Source of the DNA: Macropodus opercularis
Taxonomy: Eukaryota; Chordata; Actinopteri; Anabantiformes; Osphronemidae
Direction: 5' to 3'
Length of the DNA stretch: 64,000 nt
Assembly: GCA_030770545.1 (NCBI GenBank)
Contig: CM061106.1
Span: 2,382,001 to 2,446,000 of the forward strand
The notes beneath the pieces were generated by a model. It was not told where the DNA came from and did not search any database. It was given only the letters and a program-made list of their open reading frames with translations. Made by a program: the position numbers and the translations under genes. This document shows positions 10,766-20,859 of the stretch, one piece after another (position 1 is the first letter of the stretch; every line of letters starts with the position of its first letter).

Positions 10766-11716
10766 CCCTACGTGTCTATAGAGCCCTCACCTTTGACAAC
10801 AGAGACACAACACCACAGACGTTATTGTTAGTAATATTAAAAAATGAATCAGTTATTGAAGAGACAGGTTCTAATGTCCCTCAGTATGGAAGCTTGTCAG
10901 ACTCGTAATTCAATTTATTTACGGATGGCAATTCAACATTACATGTGTCAACTCAACTCAATAGTCAGCTTCCTTAAGTAAACATTTAAATAAAAGCTAA
11001 ATCCCCAGATGCGTCTGTCTTGATTTGCCAAATGCACAATGAATTCACATTTTAACAAAGATTACAAAAAAGCATGAAAATATGAAATACAACTGATTAG
11101 GCTTTTATTTAAACCTTTAATTAAAGAAAGAGAATTGAATTGTCTCTTTTGGTATTGAAATGCTATTTGAATTATGAGTCTGATAAACCTCAGTAATAGT
11201 AATAGTGAGGTAACACAACATTTATAGTTGAGGGGTTTGCTGACAAAAAAAGTCCCAAACCAAAAACATTCAAAGCAATATTTCAGGAAACCTAACAAAG
11301 GAATCAAGGGATGAGAAAAACACTAGTGTATTTCACAGCTGATTTAGGACACGGGTCAAAACCGACATGTTAACATGAGGGATAGTAACAAAGAGCAACA
11401 CGAGAGGAAGGTTCACTTGTACAAACTGTCTTCTGTTACTCTTTTATTCTAAATGTCTCCACTGTGGGATGAGTAAAGTTTATCTGATCCTATGAACCGT
11501 TGGCTGCTCTGACAGACGCAGCCTCAGCTTCTCTTGTGTTTCAATAATATCAAGTTTTTACAAAAGTGAAAAACTTTCAATAAATACAAAGAAAAGCTGT
11601 TTTGACTGCAAATCTGCTGGATCAAAGCTTGAACAATGTGTCTTTGCTTCATCCAGCGTGTGGAGCAGAGTCGTACCTGAGCTGCACAGCAGCAGCAGCA
11701 GCAGCAGCTGATCCAT
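5711..11716 (-). CDS. SRCR-domain receptor with one Ig domain (10 coding exons)
   Basis: Ten exons join without a frame break: 11716-11677, 9995-9963, 9882-9592, 9174-8869, 8775-8485, 7425-7120, 7026-6742, 6573-6247, 6027-5945 and 5854-5711. They sum to 2106 nt, a predicted 701 residues. Order: short signal peptide with seven leucines, linker, five SRCR domains, one Ig domain, one membrane helix and a tail of about 47 residues. All junctions up to the membrane exon are phase 1, the usual arrangement for shuffled extracellular domains, and all splice sites are GT-AG. Proteins of this kind (CD163, CD5/CD6, DMBT1-like) are surface or scavenger receptors of leukocytes and epithelia; the exact ligand cannot be told. 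The exon 4/5 and exon 6/7 regions are recent duplicates. Family certain; gene name not assignable. The start is chosen because it is the only ATG followed by a hydrophobic run and a phase-1 donor. Confidence 0.85.
5945..6027 (-). CDS. SRCR-Ig gene exon 9, membrane helix
   Basis: Encodes DPTVVHLK followed by a run of aliphatic residues (VVVLPLTLLLLSAALYFYC), a single membrane helix. It joins exon 8 in phase 1 and exon 10 in phase 0, which keeps the frame open. Confidence 0.8.
6247..6573 (-). CDS. SRCR-Ig gene exon 8, Ig-like domain
   Basis: Encodes one Ig-like domain with the paired cysteines in FTISCSIQ and GNYTCVYQ, followed by SVSG at the donor. It has 327 bases, phase 1-1. This places an Ig fold next to the membrane, a layout seen in several fish immune receptors. 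Confidence 0.8.
6742..7026 (-). CDS. SRCR-Ig gene exon 7, SRCR domain 5
   Basis: First SRCR subtype (VGGDSHCAG, CRELDCGSA, CVQSGSALREC, LTCSG). It has 285 bases, phase 1-1, and is the last SRCR before the Ig domain. Confidence 0.85.
7120..7425 (-). CDS. SRCR-Ig gene exon 6, SRCR domain 4
   Basis: Nearly identical to exon 4, differing at a few codons such as CRQLGCG for CRELGCG and GGNESALL for GGHESALL. It has 306 bases, phase 1-1. Confidence 0.85.
7426..8484 (-). other. Intron between the two SRCR modules
   Basis: Its first part (7426-7640) matches the intron upstream of exon 4 (9175-9375), as expected from the tandem duplication. The remainder (about 7650-8440) has overlapping open frames on both strands that I cannot relate to any family. 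It may be an unrecognised mobile insertion. Confidence 0.5.
8485..8775 (-). CDS. SRCR-Ig gene exon 5, SRCR domain 3
   Basis: First SRCR subtype again (RLVGGDSRCAG, CRELDCGSA, CVQSGSAVREC). It has 291 bases, phase 1-1, and is paired with exon 4 as a duplicated two-domain module. Confidence 0.85.
8869..9174 (-). CDS. SRCR-Ig gene exon 4, SRCR domain 2
   Basis: Second SRCR subtype: SVRLLDGPGLCSGRLEVW, CRELGCGAPSA, FQCGGHESALLDC, LTCSG. It has 306 bases, phase 1-1, and is nearly identical to exon 6. Confidence 0.85.
9592..9882 (-). CDS. SRCR-Ig gene exon 3, SRCR domain 1
   Basis: Encodes an SRCR domain with RLVGGDSRCAG, CRELDCGSA, CVQSGSALREC and a final C before the donor. It has 291 bases, phase 1-1. 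It differs from the later copies by four extra codons (DEFR) next to the acceptor. Confidence 0.8.
9963..9995 (-). CDS. SRCR-Ig gene exon 2, linker after signal peptide
   Basis: A 33-base exon with an AG acceptor (9997-9996) and a GT donor (9962-9961), encoding GVQAEGNHTST across the junctions. It has phase 1 at both ends and carries one N-glycosylation motif (NHT). It is supported only by splice signals and frame fit to exons 1 and 3. Confidence 0.65.
10734..10763. repeat. Poly-C tract of 30 bases
   Basis: An uninterrupted run of 30 C residues in intron 1 of the SRCR-Ig gene. Its length is prone to sequencing error and to real variation. Long G tracts on the other strand can form quadruplexes. 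Confidence 0.85.
10850..11400. repeat. Dispersed repeat family, long copy
   Basis: Segments such as TCTAATGTCCCTCAGTA, AATAGTGAGGTAACACAACA and GGGTCAAAACCGACATGTTAAC recur in the same order at 31128-31390. The copy here has roughly 300 extra bases between the first two segments. It is an interspersed repeat of unknown class. Confidence 0.55.
11677..11716 (-). CDS. SRCR-Ig gene exon 1, signal peptide
   Basis: Encodes MDQ, seven leucines from a perfect CTG run, then CSS, ending in phase 1 at a GTACGA donor. The short hydrophobic core fits a signal peptide that exon 2 completes. The CTG tract is a coding microsatellite and so may vary in length between individuals. Confidence 0.7.
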
Positions 11717-13770
11717 GTCCAGCTGAGTCTCAACCTGTCGGACCCTCGTGTGCTCAGCGTAGATCTGGACCAGAACCAGGTGGAGCTTCGCTCCGACGCG
11801 TCTGAGGCTCGGCTCAACTCTAGTTTACTTCAGGAGAAGCAGAGCTACCGTTGACAAATCCTCTGGTATTGAACAGATTCCCAGCAGGTCCAGGACAGTA
11901 GTGCTGTTAATACTAGCTTTATATACTTCAGCTGCCAGAAACAGAAGCAGCCGCTCTCACGTCCCTGAACTAATGTGACTTTACTGGTTCTTGAGTAAAG
12001 AAGATTAAATTCTCTGCAGCCGTCAAACATGGATCTGATTAGAAGCTGTTGTAGATGGTTATCGCTGCCTGAAGGACATGTGGCTTCTCTCTGTAGGGAG
12101 AAACGTTTCTGTGTCTAGGTGATGGTGACCTGTCCAGGTTCTGTGTCGATAGTTAGATACAGTTCAATACAATAACATGTTGTTTGAGCCTGTGTGTTAT
12201 AAGAGCAGAATCACATGAGCAGGTCACAGGAAAACAACATATCAATTTATCTAACATGATGGAAGGAAGTCACTTCTGTGTTATCACACACAGAACTGTG
12301 GTTCGTTACCATGACAACCAGGCTAAGCTGCTTTTATCAGATGAATGTGATTCGTGTCAACCACAGTTTGTCAGAGACACAACTTTGCTTCCTGTTGCCT
12401 CTGAAAACTTCCTTTCTCAGATATAGAGTTGCGGCTTTTCGTTGCGTCACCATGTGCATCGGTGTGATGGACTGATGGACAGGCTGACCTGGGTCCAGGT
12501 CATGAAACAGGTCCAGAAGCAGCGCTGAGTTTCTAGACCAGTATGGCAGCAGGTGTGTGACCTGACACTCCACATGTCCATTTATTGAGAACCACCCAGT
12601 TCAGCGCAGTAGCCACACGCCAGCCAGCGCCACTCAGCGTCATCCTTATACTACACCTGATCTTTTAGCAGAAATGTTTCGAAGCCAGTGTAACCAGTCT
12701 CTGTCTTCACCCACCAGATCCATCTGATCTGCTTTACACTACGTGTACGTCCATGACGTTATATAGAATGAAGCTACACATGTGTAGATCCTGTATTTGT
12801 GGCATAATGCAAGTCAAACTACACGTAGGGGCGATTTGTCATGTAATGAGGCCATTGTCCATCCGACAACATGACCTTTGATGATTTATTTGCTCAAAGT
12901 AAACCCTGTGTTGGTGACCGACAGCCCTTACCCGGTGCATGATGGTCCTACAGCCGCCTGCCCTCTGCACCCTGTGAGGTGGATCAGCCTCAACTACCTG
13001 AGAGAACCCGCATCCTCTGTGCTAGTTTCAGTTTGATAGATTTAGATTTAGTTTTCAGACTTTCCTTCTTCTATACATGAATTGTTAGCTTGTGCCTTTT
13101 GTTTCTAGTTACTCTAAATCTAGACTTCCATGCATTTCTAGCTCTGCTGTGATGTTTTGTTTCTCCAGACCATCCTATCTTTTGTGTCCAACTTTCCCCT
13201 TTACCTGAACTAAATGTGGTTCATGGAAGGCGGCTCATTCGGCCTCTATAAGTCACTGAGTAGACACTTCCTGTGTAACCAATGTCCTCATCAGTTTGCT
13301 ATGTAGATAATCAGCGAGCAGCATTAACTAACTAACCTTGATGCTTATTAAACGTCCTGCGATCAGCACCGAAGACAAGCACGAGGCTCATTTAGAGAGA
13401 AGCATCACGTTACAACCTGACGATGGCACATTTTAAACAACCACGTGACATGAGAACTGTTCAGGTCCGGTTCACTGATCTGTGGAAGAACACACACAAC
13501 CTGGAAACAGACCCGAACTGACCCACACTAAACTACTGGTTATGCCCAACGAGCAACACACGTTACACACATTACTGTTGGACACGAGGTTCGAAGAGTC
13601 TTCACACAAACAGTAGATTAATCACCTGCATAAACCAGGTTTTAGTCCAACTGCTGCTACTGTAAAGAGGAAAGAACGACACAGAGTCAAACACGACTAC
13701 ACTACAAACTGAGGGAATTAATGTAATGTGTTTATAAAAGGACGTACACACAGAACACAAATACAGTAAG
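11717..13770. other. Upstream region of SRCR-Ig gene, no gene seen
   Basis: The nearest 300 bases should hold the promoter of the minus-strand receptor gene; I see no clear TATA box. The remainder has no convincing coding exon or RNA gene. Confidence 0.4.
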
Positions 13771-13779
13771 TGACAAAAC

Positions 13780-14420
13780 GCCCGGGTTCTCCCTGTGTCC
13801 CAGGTTTGGGTCGGTTGCAGTGCACCAGACCAGCACCGGTCGATCCAGTCCAGCGCTGCAGCCCAGTCCCGTCCGTGTAATCCAGTCCAGGTTATGCCGC
13901 GTGCCGTGTGTGTATCCAGCGTCGTGATTGGCTGCTGGCTGGAAAAAAGAGCTGCTGTGTCGAGAATGACACATAGTCAACTCACACTCAAACCGGGTTT
14001 GGACGGTACCGGGCCCTTGCTCGCAGGTGATACACAGCCACTGGACGGCCATCGGGCCGTGGAAGCGTCTCGGCGCTCGGTGGAAACCCTCGAGCTGCGG
14101 ATGTAGCTGCCTGCTGGTCACAGCGATGATCCAGAGCCGCTGCTGTTACTGAGGCTGAGGAGCTGTCTGAGATGTCCGCTAACGGAGCCGGTGACGCTGG
14201 CTGCCGCCGGAGACGCAGTTACTGGATCACTTCGACCGCATCAGGTGAGTGGATCCGCAGTCAGCACCTCAGCCTCCTAATGCGCGCGCCTCTCAGTTGC
14301 TGCGTGTGCGGCTCGGCAACAGTTGGATGCGCGCTCAAGTTTTCCGCGTGCACGCGGCGCAGGCGTCACGTCGCGGCTGTTTGCTTTAAGCGCGCGGATG
14401 TTTACGTGTTCACAAATACA
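13780..14420 (+). promoter_or_regulatory. CpG-rich segment, candidate promoter
   Basis: This stretch is clearly richer in G, C and CpG than its AT-rich surroundings, especially from 13990 to 14400. It surrounds a start codon with a splice donor, so it looks like a CpG-island promoter and first exon of a gene reading to the right. No CpG ratio was computed. Confidence 0.5.
14172..14244 (+). CDS. Orphan first coding exon (24 codons)
   Basis: ATG at 14172 opens a frame reading MSANGAGDAGCRRRRSYWIT and ends at a strong GTGAGT donor (14245) in phase 1. It sits in the CpG-rich segment. I do not recognise the protein and found no further exon in the next kilobases, which are filled with mobile-element relics. 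The remaining exons may lie far downstream, or this may be a non-functional remnant. Confidence 0.4.
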
Positions 14421-14925
14421 GATCTTTCTGTCCTAATTAAATAATTAAAAATCACAGCACGATGAGATTTTATTTTGGGTAAATAAGTGTAATCTAGAGG
14501 CCTTTACTTTTCATACAAACCACTTCTGACTCCAAATGATCAGCTAGAAGTCAGGTTGTTATTCGTTGTTCCTACAACTTGGATAGAAGACAAGACTTTT
14601 GTCAGGGAGTGTAAGTCACAAAGTTGTTTCAACTCAAACATAAGAAGACTCACCAACAAAATCCTGGACGAGACGCCATCTTGTCACAACTTGGCTCCAC
14701 AGCATGTGACAAAAAGAAGGATTCAAGGATTTCAACATGATTTAATAGAAGCTCTGAAAGTGGCAACTTGGCCATGGAAAGTTTTTTTAGTGAGCAGGTC
14801 AGTGTTGTGTTGCAGTGTTTGGATGGTTAGTGAGGAATGAATGTGAGTGTGGATGACAGACACAAGCCAAGAGTCATCAGGCAGGAGGAGAGAGAGAGTA
14901 GAGATGTTTCAGGAGCTTCACAGAG

Positions 14926-16140
14926 CTTCTTCTTCTTCTTCTTCTTCTAGTTTTATGGCGGGTGGCATCCAGTGATGAGGTGCATTACCGCCACCTACTA
15001 TGCTGGAGTGTGGATCAGGGTTGGAGGGAAAAAAAACACACACTACACTCTACTTATTATCCTGTGTTTATCAGAAATGTCAGTAATGTTCTATATCTTC
15101 TTGACTGACTGAGTCTGTGTTTCAGATCTAATCCTGTGTCTCCTGTTCTTCCAGTGATCTCCTCAATGTCTCCCTCTCTGACCTCTATGCTTGACAGAGA
15201 CATAACACGTGTTCTACTGACTCCTCTGATTTACAGAACCTACACAGACCCGTCTGGTGTTTCCCTGTTCGGTGCAGTGACTTATTCAGTTTTGTGTGAC
15301 CTAATCTTAACCGTGATATTACATTGTTCTCCTTTGTGTTTCCTCCTGTTGCCTCATCTTCCTCACTTCCTTCTGAATGTTATATGTTATGTCATATATA
15401 TGTTATCTGCCTGTTTTCCCTGTGTCCCAGTTGTGTTGCCATTTTCTGAAGATTTTACTTTTAATTATGGTTTTTGCTTCTGCTTTGCTAAGAGAAATGT
15501 CCATGATAACGTCCTGCTTGTTTCCTTTGCCAGTGAGTCAGCTTCTCATTCCCTTCTATTCCTGTGTGGGCTGGTATCCACATAAAGATAACTGGTATTT
15601 TTAACTTTTGTATTCTGAACAGAGTTTCATATATTTCATTGACTATATCCTGTCTACTTTGGGATGAAAAGGTTTTAATAGATATTAACGCTGAGCTGGA
15701 GTCTGAGCACAGAATGACTTTAAATGGTTTGGTTTGTTCTACCTACTGTAAAGCTGCTGTAATGGCCAACAATTCTACTGTGTACACGGCGAGATGGTCT
15801 GATGTTCTTTGGTTTACAGAGACTTGAAGAGCTGGAACGATGAATCCATAACCTGTTGTTCCTGTGTTTGGATCCTTGGATCCATCTGTATAAACCTCAA
15901 CATAACCCTTGTACTGAAGCCTTTCCTCCACTCACCCTGGTGAATATCCGACTCTTTCAGATGGTGATTGTTGTCTAGAAGATACAAATCAACTGACACC
16001 TGCGGCAATAACCATGGAGGCGTCACTGTCAGAGACACCGTGGGAGAGATTGTTCTCTGGTGTGAATCCATTCTTCTGTGGTGTTTAACGGCGTTGACGT
16101 CCTTAAAGGTGCAGCACCTCCACATAACAAGACTCACATC
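14926..16140 (-). mobile_element. LINE 3' end with RNase H domain and (GAA)n tail
   Basis: Reading leftward, 15930-15450 encodes an RNase H domain: VEVYTDGSKDPNTGTTGYGF, then ELLAITAAL, SDSSSALISI and, near the end, FMWIPAHTGIEGN. These carry the acidic catalytic residues and the final histidine region. In-frame stops and shifts are present. The 3' end is marked by a (GAA)n tail at 14949-14926. LINEs with an RNase H domain belong to the I-like group, so this is most likely a 5'-truncated, dead I-clade element. Sequence from 16140 to about 16800 may belong to it but shows no clear motif. Confidence 0.7.
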
Positions 16141-16879
16141 CTGTTAACCAGCCTGCCGTAAAAACCACAACCTCTCTGGTCTTTTTCTAGCTATAAACCA
16201 ACATTCCTTTTTCTGTTCTTTCTATTCATTTACACACATTTGATGTCAACACTATCGTCTGTAGTTTCCTGGATCACTCACATTGTTCCCTGGCTTCCTG
16301 TTTGGGACAATAACAGCTTCCTTCTACTCCCCCTGTGCTGTTGGACAGTTCTAATAGTCTCTCTAGCCCAGTGTCTCTGACATGTTGTAACAGACTGTAG
16401 CTTTACCATCTATTTCTGTGTCTGTGTTTTGAACAGAGCTCTTCCATAGTGAACATTTCATTCTCTTCCTCTGGTTCATCCTCTTTCCTTTGTGACATCC
16501 TCTCGTTCTATTTCTCTTCTTCTGTCTCTTCCTTCCTCTGGGACGTTGTCTAAGAATCAACACAAACTTCTAAGCCATCACTTCTGCTTCTCAGTATTTG
16601 CAGCCTCTATCCTCTCTCCATCCTTTAGAGCTGGGTGGTTCTACCTCCTCCATTCTTTTATCATACACCTCATATCACTCATCTGTGTGTCTCTTCCTTT
16701 TGTGTCTCTCCAGTACATAGGCTCTTTCATTCAACTCGTCCCTTACTTCCTCCTGTTTTAAACCGTTCATGTGATGATGATTAATTGATGCCTTTACAAT
16801 AACCTGATAACCACCACAGGCTCCACTTCACCTGTGGGAGGGGCCATCTGCTCCATGGTGGAGGGGGCATGTTGGCTTT

Positions 16880-17365
16880 GCAGGGCCATTCATCAGCTCA
16901 ATGGTCCTGGTTGCAGTGGATGCTCACTCAAAGTGGCCAGAGGTGATACTGATGAAGTCAACCACCTCAGAAAAGACAGTGGCTGCTCTTAGGTCCATCT
17001 TTTACAGGAACAACGTGTCTGAACAAACTGTGAGTGACAATGGACGACACTTCATGTTGGAGGAGTTTACTTCCTTTATGACTCAAAACGGTATCAAACA
17101 TTTCAGGTCTGCACCCATCACCCAGCAACCAACAGGTTGGTGAGAGGTTAGTTCAAACCTTTCAGACTCCATTAAGGCTGTGGACAAGGCTCACATGTCC
17201 CTCCAACACAAGGTGGACAGTTTCCTTATCCGCTACAGGAAAGCAGGACATGCTGCCACCAACCAAACGCCTGCAATGTTGTTTCTGCATCCAGGTCTCG
17301 CGTTGACTGAAACCACATTTGCTGAGGGAGGTTCACAACAAAAACTTGAGCCAGAGAGATGTTAG
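16880..17365 (+). mobile_element. Ty3/gypsy integrase relic
   Basis: Contains the integrase core segment MVLVAVDAHSKWPEV, the second acidic residue in VSDNGRHFM and HFRSAPI, then a break near 17140. After that a further frame covers the region beyond the catalytic glutamate (MLFLHPGLALTET). Only the integrase part of pol remains, and it is frameshifted. Confidence 0.7.
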
Positions 17366-17460
17366 ACACAACAGAACTAATGACTAGGACATGGTCAGAG
17401 TTATATGATTTAGTGATGTGTAGAATAACCTGTGCTGTCTGAAAAATGTAAAGAGATTCT

Positions 17461-17543
17461 ACCAGGATGGCTGAGTGGTGAAGGCGTTGGACTTAAGATC
17501 CAATGGACGTTAGTCCTCGTGTGTTCAATCCCCACTCCTGGTA
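17461..17543 (+). tRNA. tRNA-Leu (anticodon TAA)
   Basis: An 83-base cloverleaf: acceptor ACCAGGA pairs with TCCTGGT, the D arm carries the A box TGGCTGAGTGG, and the anticodon loop CTTAAGA gives TAA at 17494-17496. A class II variable arm and a T arm with B-box core GTTCAATCC follow. One T-stem pair is mismatched (GTGTG against CCCAC). I see no run of four T within about 100 bases downstream, so pol III termination may be poor. The gene could be functional or a lightly decayed copy. Confidence 0.8.
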
Positions 17544-17639
17544 ATGTTTCCATTAAAAGCTGTGTTTATTAATTAATGACTCAACTGGGATTTGTTGGTT
17601 TCTATATAGTCGTATTGTTGAATTCTGCATAGTCTTAAA

Positions 17640-17697
17640 CCTTGTAATGTGCCATTATTCAGCTGACTCTATATAAATAAACTGAATTGAACTGAAC
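17640..17697 (+). repeat. LINE 3' tail fragment
   Basis: TATATAAATAAACTGAATTG followed by AACTGAA resembles the 3' tail of the L2/Rex-like LINEs seen elsewhere in this window (minus strand at 36052). It is probably a heavily 5'-truncated copy. Confidence 0.45.
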
Positions 17698-17735
17698 CAT
17701 CTGAAGACACACACCACAGAACAACTCAGCTGGGT

Positions 17736-17808
17736 TTCCATGGTAACCATCAGTGACCTCAGACCGTTATGTTAAAGCAAAGCAGGTTGGAGCCATTTGA
17801 CAGAATAT
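17736..17808 (+). repeat. Dispersed repeat, copy 2
   Basis: Matches 2406-2479 in the same orientation. Confidence 0.6.
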
Positions 17809-19970
17809 TTGTGAGTGAAAAACAGTGAAAATCAAGCTTGTTATCAATGATGAAGTAAACAGGTCAATACATTTAGAGCCAACGTTTGTAAAGCCAGGAC
17901 ATGTTTGGAGATCTGGTGCTCCTGTTACATTCACAACACACATACAAGGACGATCACAGCTGGGCCTCACTGAGCTTTAGGAGCAGCTGGAGTTTCAGTC
18001 TCTTACCCGCCTTCACCTCCAAACAGGCTGGGTGTCATCAGCGCTTTGTGGACGTTTTGCAGAGAGATAAGGTCACAATAAATCAGACGGAATTCAACTG
18101 ACTGGACACGAAGAGGGTCCACAACAGAACCACGTCCTACAGAACCACAGTTCAGCTGAATGGACCCATGATCTGCTAAGCAGCAGCTTCCTTCATCCCA
18201 GGTTCACTTGCTCCCAGCTGTCACTGACTGACCTTCATCCTCACCAGTACTCACCCGTCTGAGTCGCCTTCGCTGCTAAAGTGTCCTGGAGGTTTCCCAT
18301 CAGCCAACAGTTACGTTGCCATGGCGACTACGCTCAGCTCACTCCCAGTGTCCACTACAGCCGTGCCACATTTTGGTGGCTCCCAGCGTTGCTCTCCTGC
18401 CCTGGACAGTTTTGTACTTCAGGTGTCAGTCTGCTAATGTTTACTCTGCTCGTCCGTTTCGCACTTGTTACTACTTACTGCTTGTTTTCCTTTTTAGAAT
18501 GTTCTACTGTGAAATCCTCCACTCCAGACTTGCGTCTCTGGAAATGTACCAGGATCCTTAAAGTGCGACAGCATTTAGTGTGTTGTGGTGTTTCTCCTTT
18601 AGTTTGGAGGTGTGGTTAGTTCTCTTTCACTGTGGACCTTCTGCTGTGAGCTTCAGTCTGACCCAGGACTGTACCTGGACTTGGGCAGCAACCCCCTCTT
18701 CAATGCTCCCTGAAGCACTGCGATCACATCTATACTTGCCCAGAGCTTCCCACCACTTCCCTGCTCAACCCTTTACTCTCCCATCCGTCGTTGTGCTCAT
18801 CATTATGAAGACACGCGAGTGTATGTTAGAATGGTTGAGTATTATTTTGGAAGTTCTATGTCTCTTAAGCTAAAACCCTGATGACTCTTCCTCCAGCTTC
18901 TGCATTCACTGTGTCGCATCATGACCTGGACGTGTTCATTTCCTGGCTATGTGGTGGCTGTGTTGAGTGTGGCCATTACTCACCTAGATATTCAGTCCTC
19001 TCTAGTCTTGTTCTATGATCTTGTTTGGTTCTTTAGTCAGTGTGGTGCATATTTTCTATGTGTGTTTCCAGTGACATGCTGAGCTGGTTCTAAGAGATGA
19101 AACCCTGTGTCCTTGGAGGCAGATTGACTTCGTCTGCTGATCTGATTGGTGATGTGTCGTGTGCCTGCCAGCCCTGCCTTCCAGCAACTAAAGACACAGT
19201 AGCCCGCTGGAAAGTGTGGAGTTCGTGATAGTCGGGTGTCTGCCATGTAACGGCGCCTCCTCATCCCCCTCAAGGAAACGATTCAAACTAACTTGAATGA
19301 AATATGACTGAAGCTTGTACCTGTGCAAAGCCCAGGAGTTTCTTGTTTGAGACCTCCAGGTGTTTCCTATTCAGCTCTGACCTTCTCAGCTGACAGTCAA
19401 TGCTTGTCAGCCTCCAGTTCAGCGCCAGCACTTCCTCCTCACACAAAACTGAGGTGAATCACGTTGTTTAAGTTTTCAGATGAAATAAAGAAAGTTTCAC
19501 GTGTATTTCTATGTAACAGTAGTTTAGACCCCGGGTCTCAAACGCGAGTCTGGTTGAGGTTCGGCTGCATCACGTATTCCACAAAAACAAAGCTTTGTTA
19601 TGAAAATCTAACCTTCTCAAACGTCATTACTAATAGTTGTTTAACTTCAAAGGGTTCAGAACATTAACTGTCCTGAACATGAACGAACTATTAAAGAACA
19701 TGAAAAGTTCTTCTGAACGTGGCTGCTCTTGCCTCCTTCCTTCACATAGCGGAGCCACATTTGGCTTGAGACCCTCAGTCTGGTTTGAAGATGATCATCA
19801 TTCAGTCTGGATTGGAAATTGAATTTTGAATTTTACCCTCTTTTCACCATTTTTTAAAATGGAAAACTCAAAAGACAATCTTAAGATAGCATTGACTGAA
19901 AATAATAAAATAAAAATAAAAAATCATATTGTAGTGGCCCAGTGCATTGTGGGTGCGGCCGCTGTCCCAC
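17809..19970. other. Stretch without a supported gene
   Basis: Between about 18280 and 18925 the composition recalls a worn gypsy-type LTR, but no LTR borders can be shown. The open frames at 18281-18619 and 18580-18873 have no recognisable domain. Confidence 0.35.
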
Positions 19971-19974
19971 TGTT

Positions 19975-20110
19975 GATGTTGATTTAGAATAGCGATGTGT
20001 CCGTAAATTCCTGGACGTGCACATGACAGAGGATCTCACCTGGGCCACCGGCACCAAGTCTCTCTCCAAGAAGGCACAACAGTGTCTTCACTTTCTTTCA
20101 CTTCACAAAT
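19975..20110 (+). mobile_element. LINE reverse-transcriptase C-terminal fragment
   Basis: One frame reads HMTEDLTWATGTKSLSKKAQ and then LHFLSLHF. This is the segment following the RT core of L2/Rex-like LINEs, where FLGVxxSxDLTW and KKAxQRLYFLR are usual. It is short and isolated. Confidence 0.55.
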
Positions 20111-20292
20111 GACACCAAAGCGCCGCCTACTGGACCAACACGTCAACGACACTACAAGAACTGCTGCAGCTGAATTTTAAAGACGACAAGTCAATATTTA
20201 ATATGATTGTATTTAATAGATTCAAGAAAAAATATGCTACGCTGAGAAAAGACACAAATATTCAGCAACCACCCAAAAGTTAACGAGCATAA

Positions 20293-20601
20293 GTGAAAAA
20301 TCCACACAGAGAAATAAACAGTGTATGTTGTGTGTGTATAGGATCTATAAACCATAAAACAAAGCAGGAGACAAACGACCCAGACTCTGACCATAAAAGT
20401 GAACTGAACTTTGATGTAAAACAAAGAACTTCGGCAAAGATGTTAGACACTAAATCAAACCCAGATTTGAGATTTGACAGAACTCAGTCTCCACCAGAAC
20501 AGACGGAGCCAGAGTCCAGCGCAGAGAAGCTGAGAGAACAAGGAGGAAAGAAGAAGCATCAAGTACCAAACACACAGAATCCACGGCTGGATGTCGAGTG
20601 A
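20293..20601 (+). CDS. Hypothetical open frame, 102 codons
   Basis: An uninterrupted frame rich in charged residues (for example RTQSPPEQTEPESSAEKLRE). I do not recognise it. It lies 260 bases beyond the 3' end of the minus-strand TRIM gene. It could be a chance frame or an exon; there is no supporting splice pair. Confidence 0.2.
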   Translation: MKNPHREINSVCCVCIGSINHKTKQETNDPDSDHKSELNFDVKQRTSAKMLDTKSNPDLRFDRTQSPPEQTEPESSAEKLREQGGKKKHQVPNTQNPRLDVE

Positions 20602-20859
20602 TGTGGTTTGATGCATAAAGTCAAAACAAACAAATGGGATCATCAGGTGAAAAACAATGAAAAGTAGCAGGAAAGATCAAACTGATGAATAAAACCAACA
20701 TTATTCAAATCCATACATTCAATCCAAAGACAACTCACACACAACTATAACCATATGTTACATTCAGACGAAAATGATTCTGGTGAAAACCAAAACAATG
20801 ACTAATGATTCTAAATGTGGTTGGTCCAGTTTTAGTTCACACAAGCTGAAATCATGTTT

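Noticed and set aside
15136..15604. Hydrophobic plus-strand frames that look like membrane proteins
   Set aside because: The other strand encodes the RNase H domain of a LINE here; the hydrophobic frames are its antisense.
18281..18873. Two overlapping open frames of about 100 codons
   Set aside because: No domain, no splice pair, and composition like a decayed LTR.
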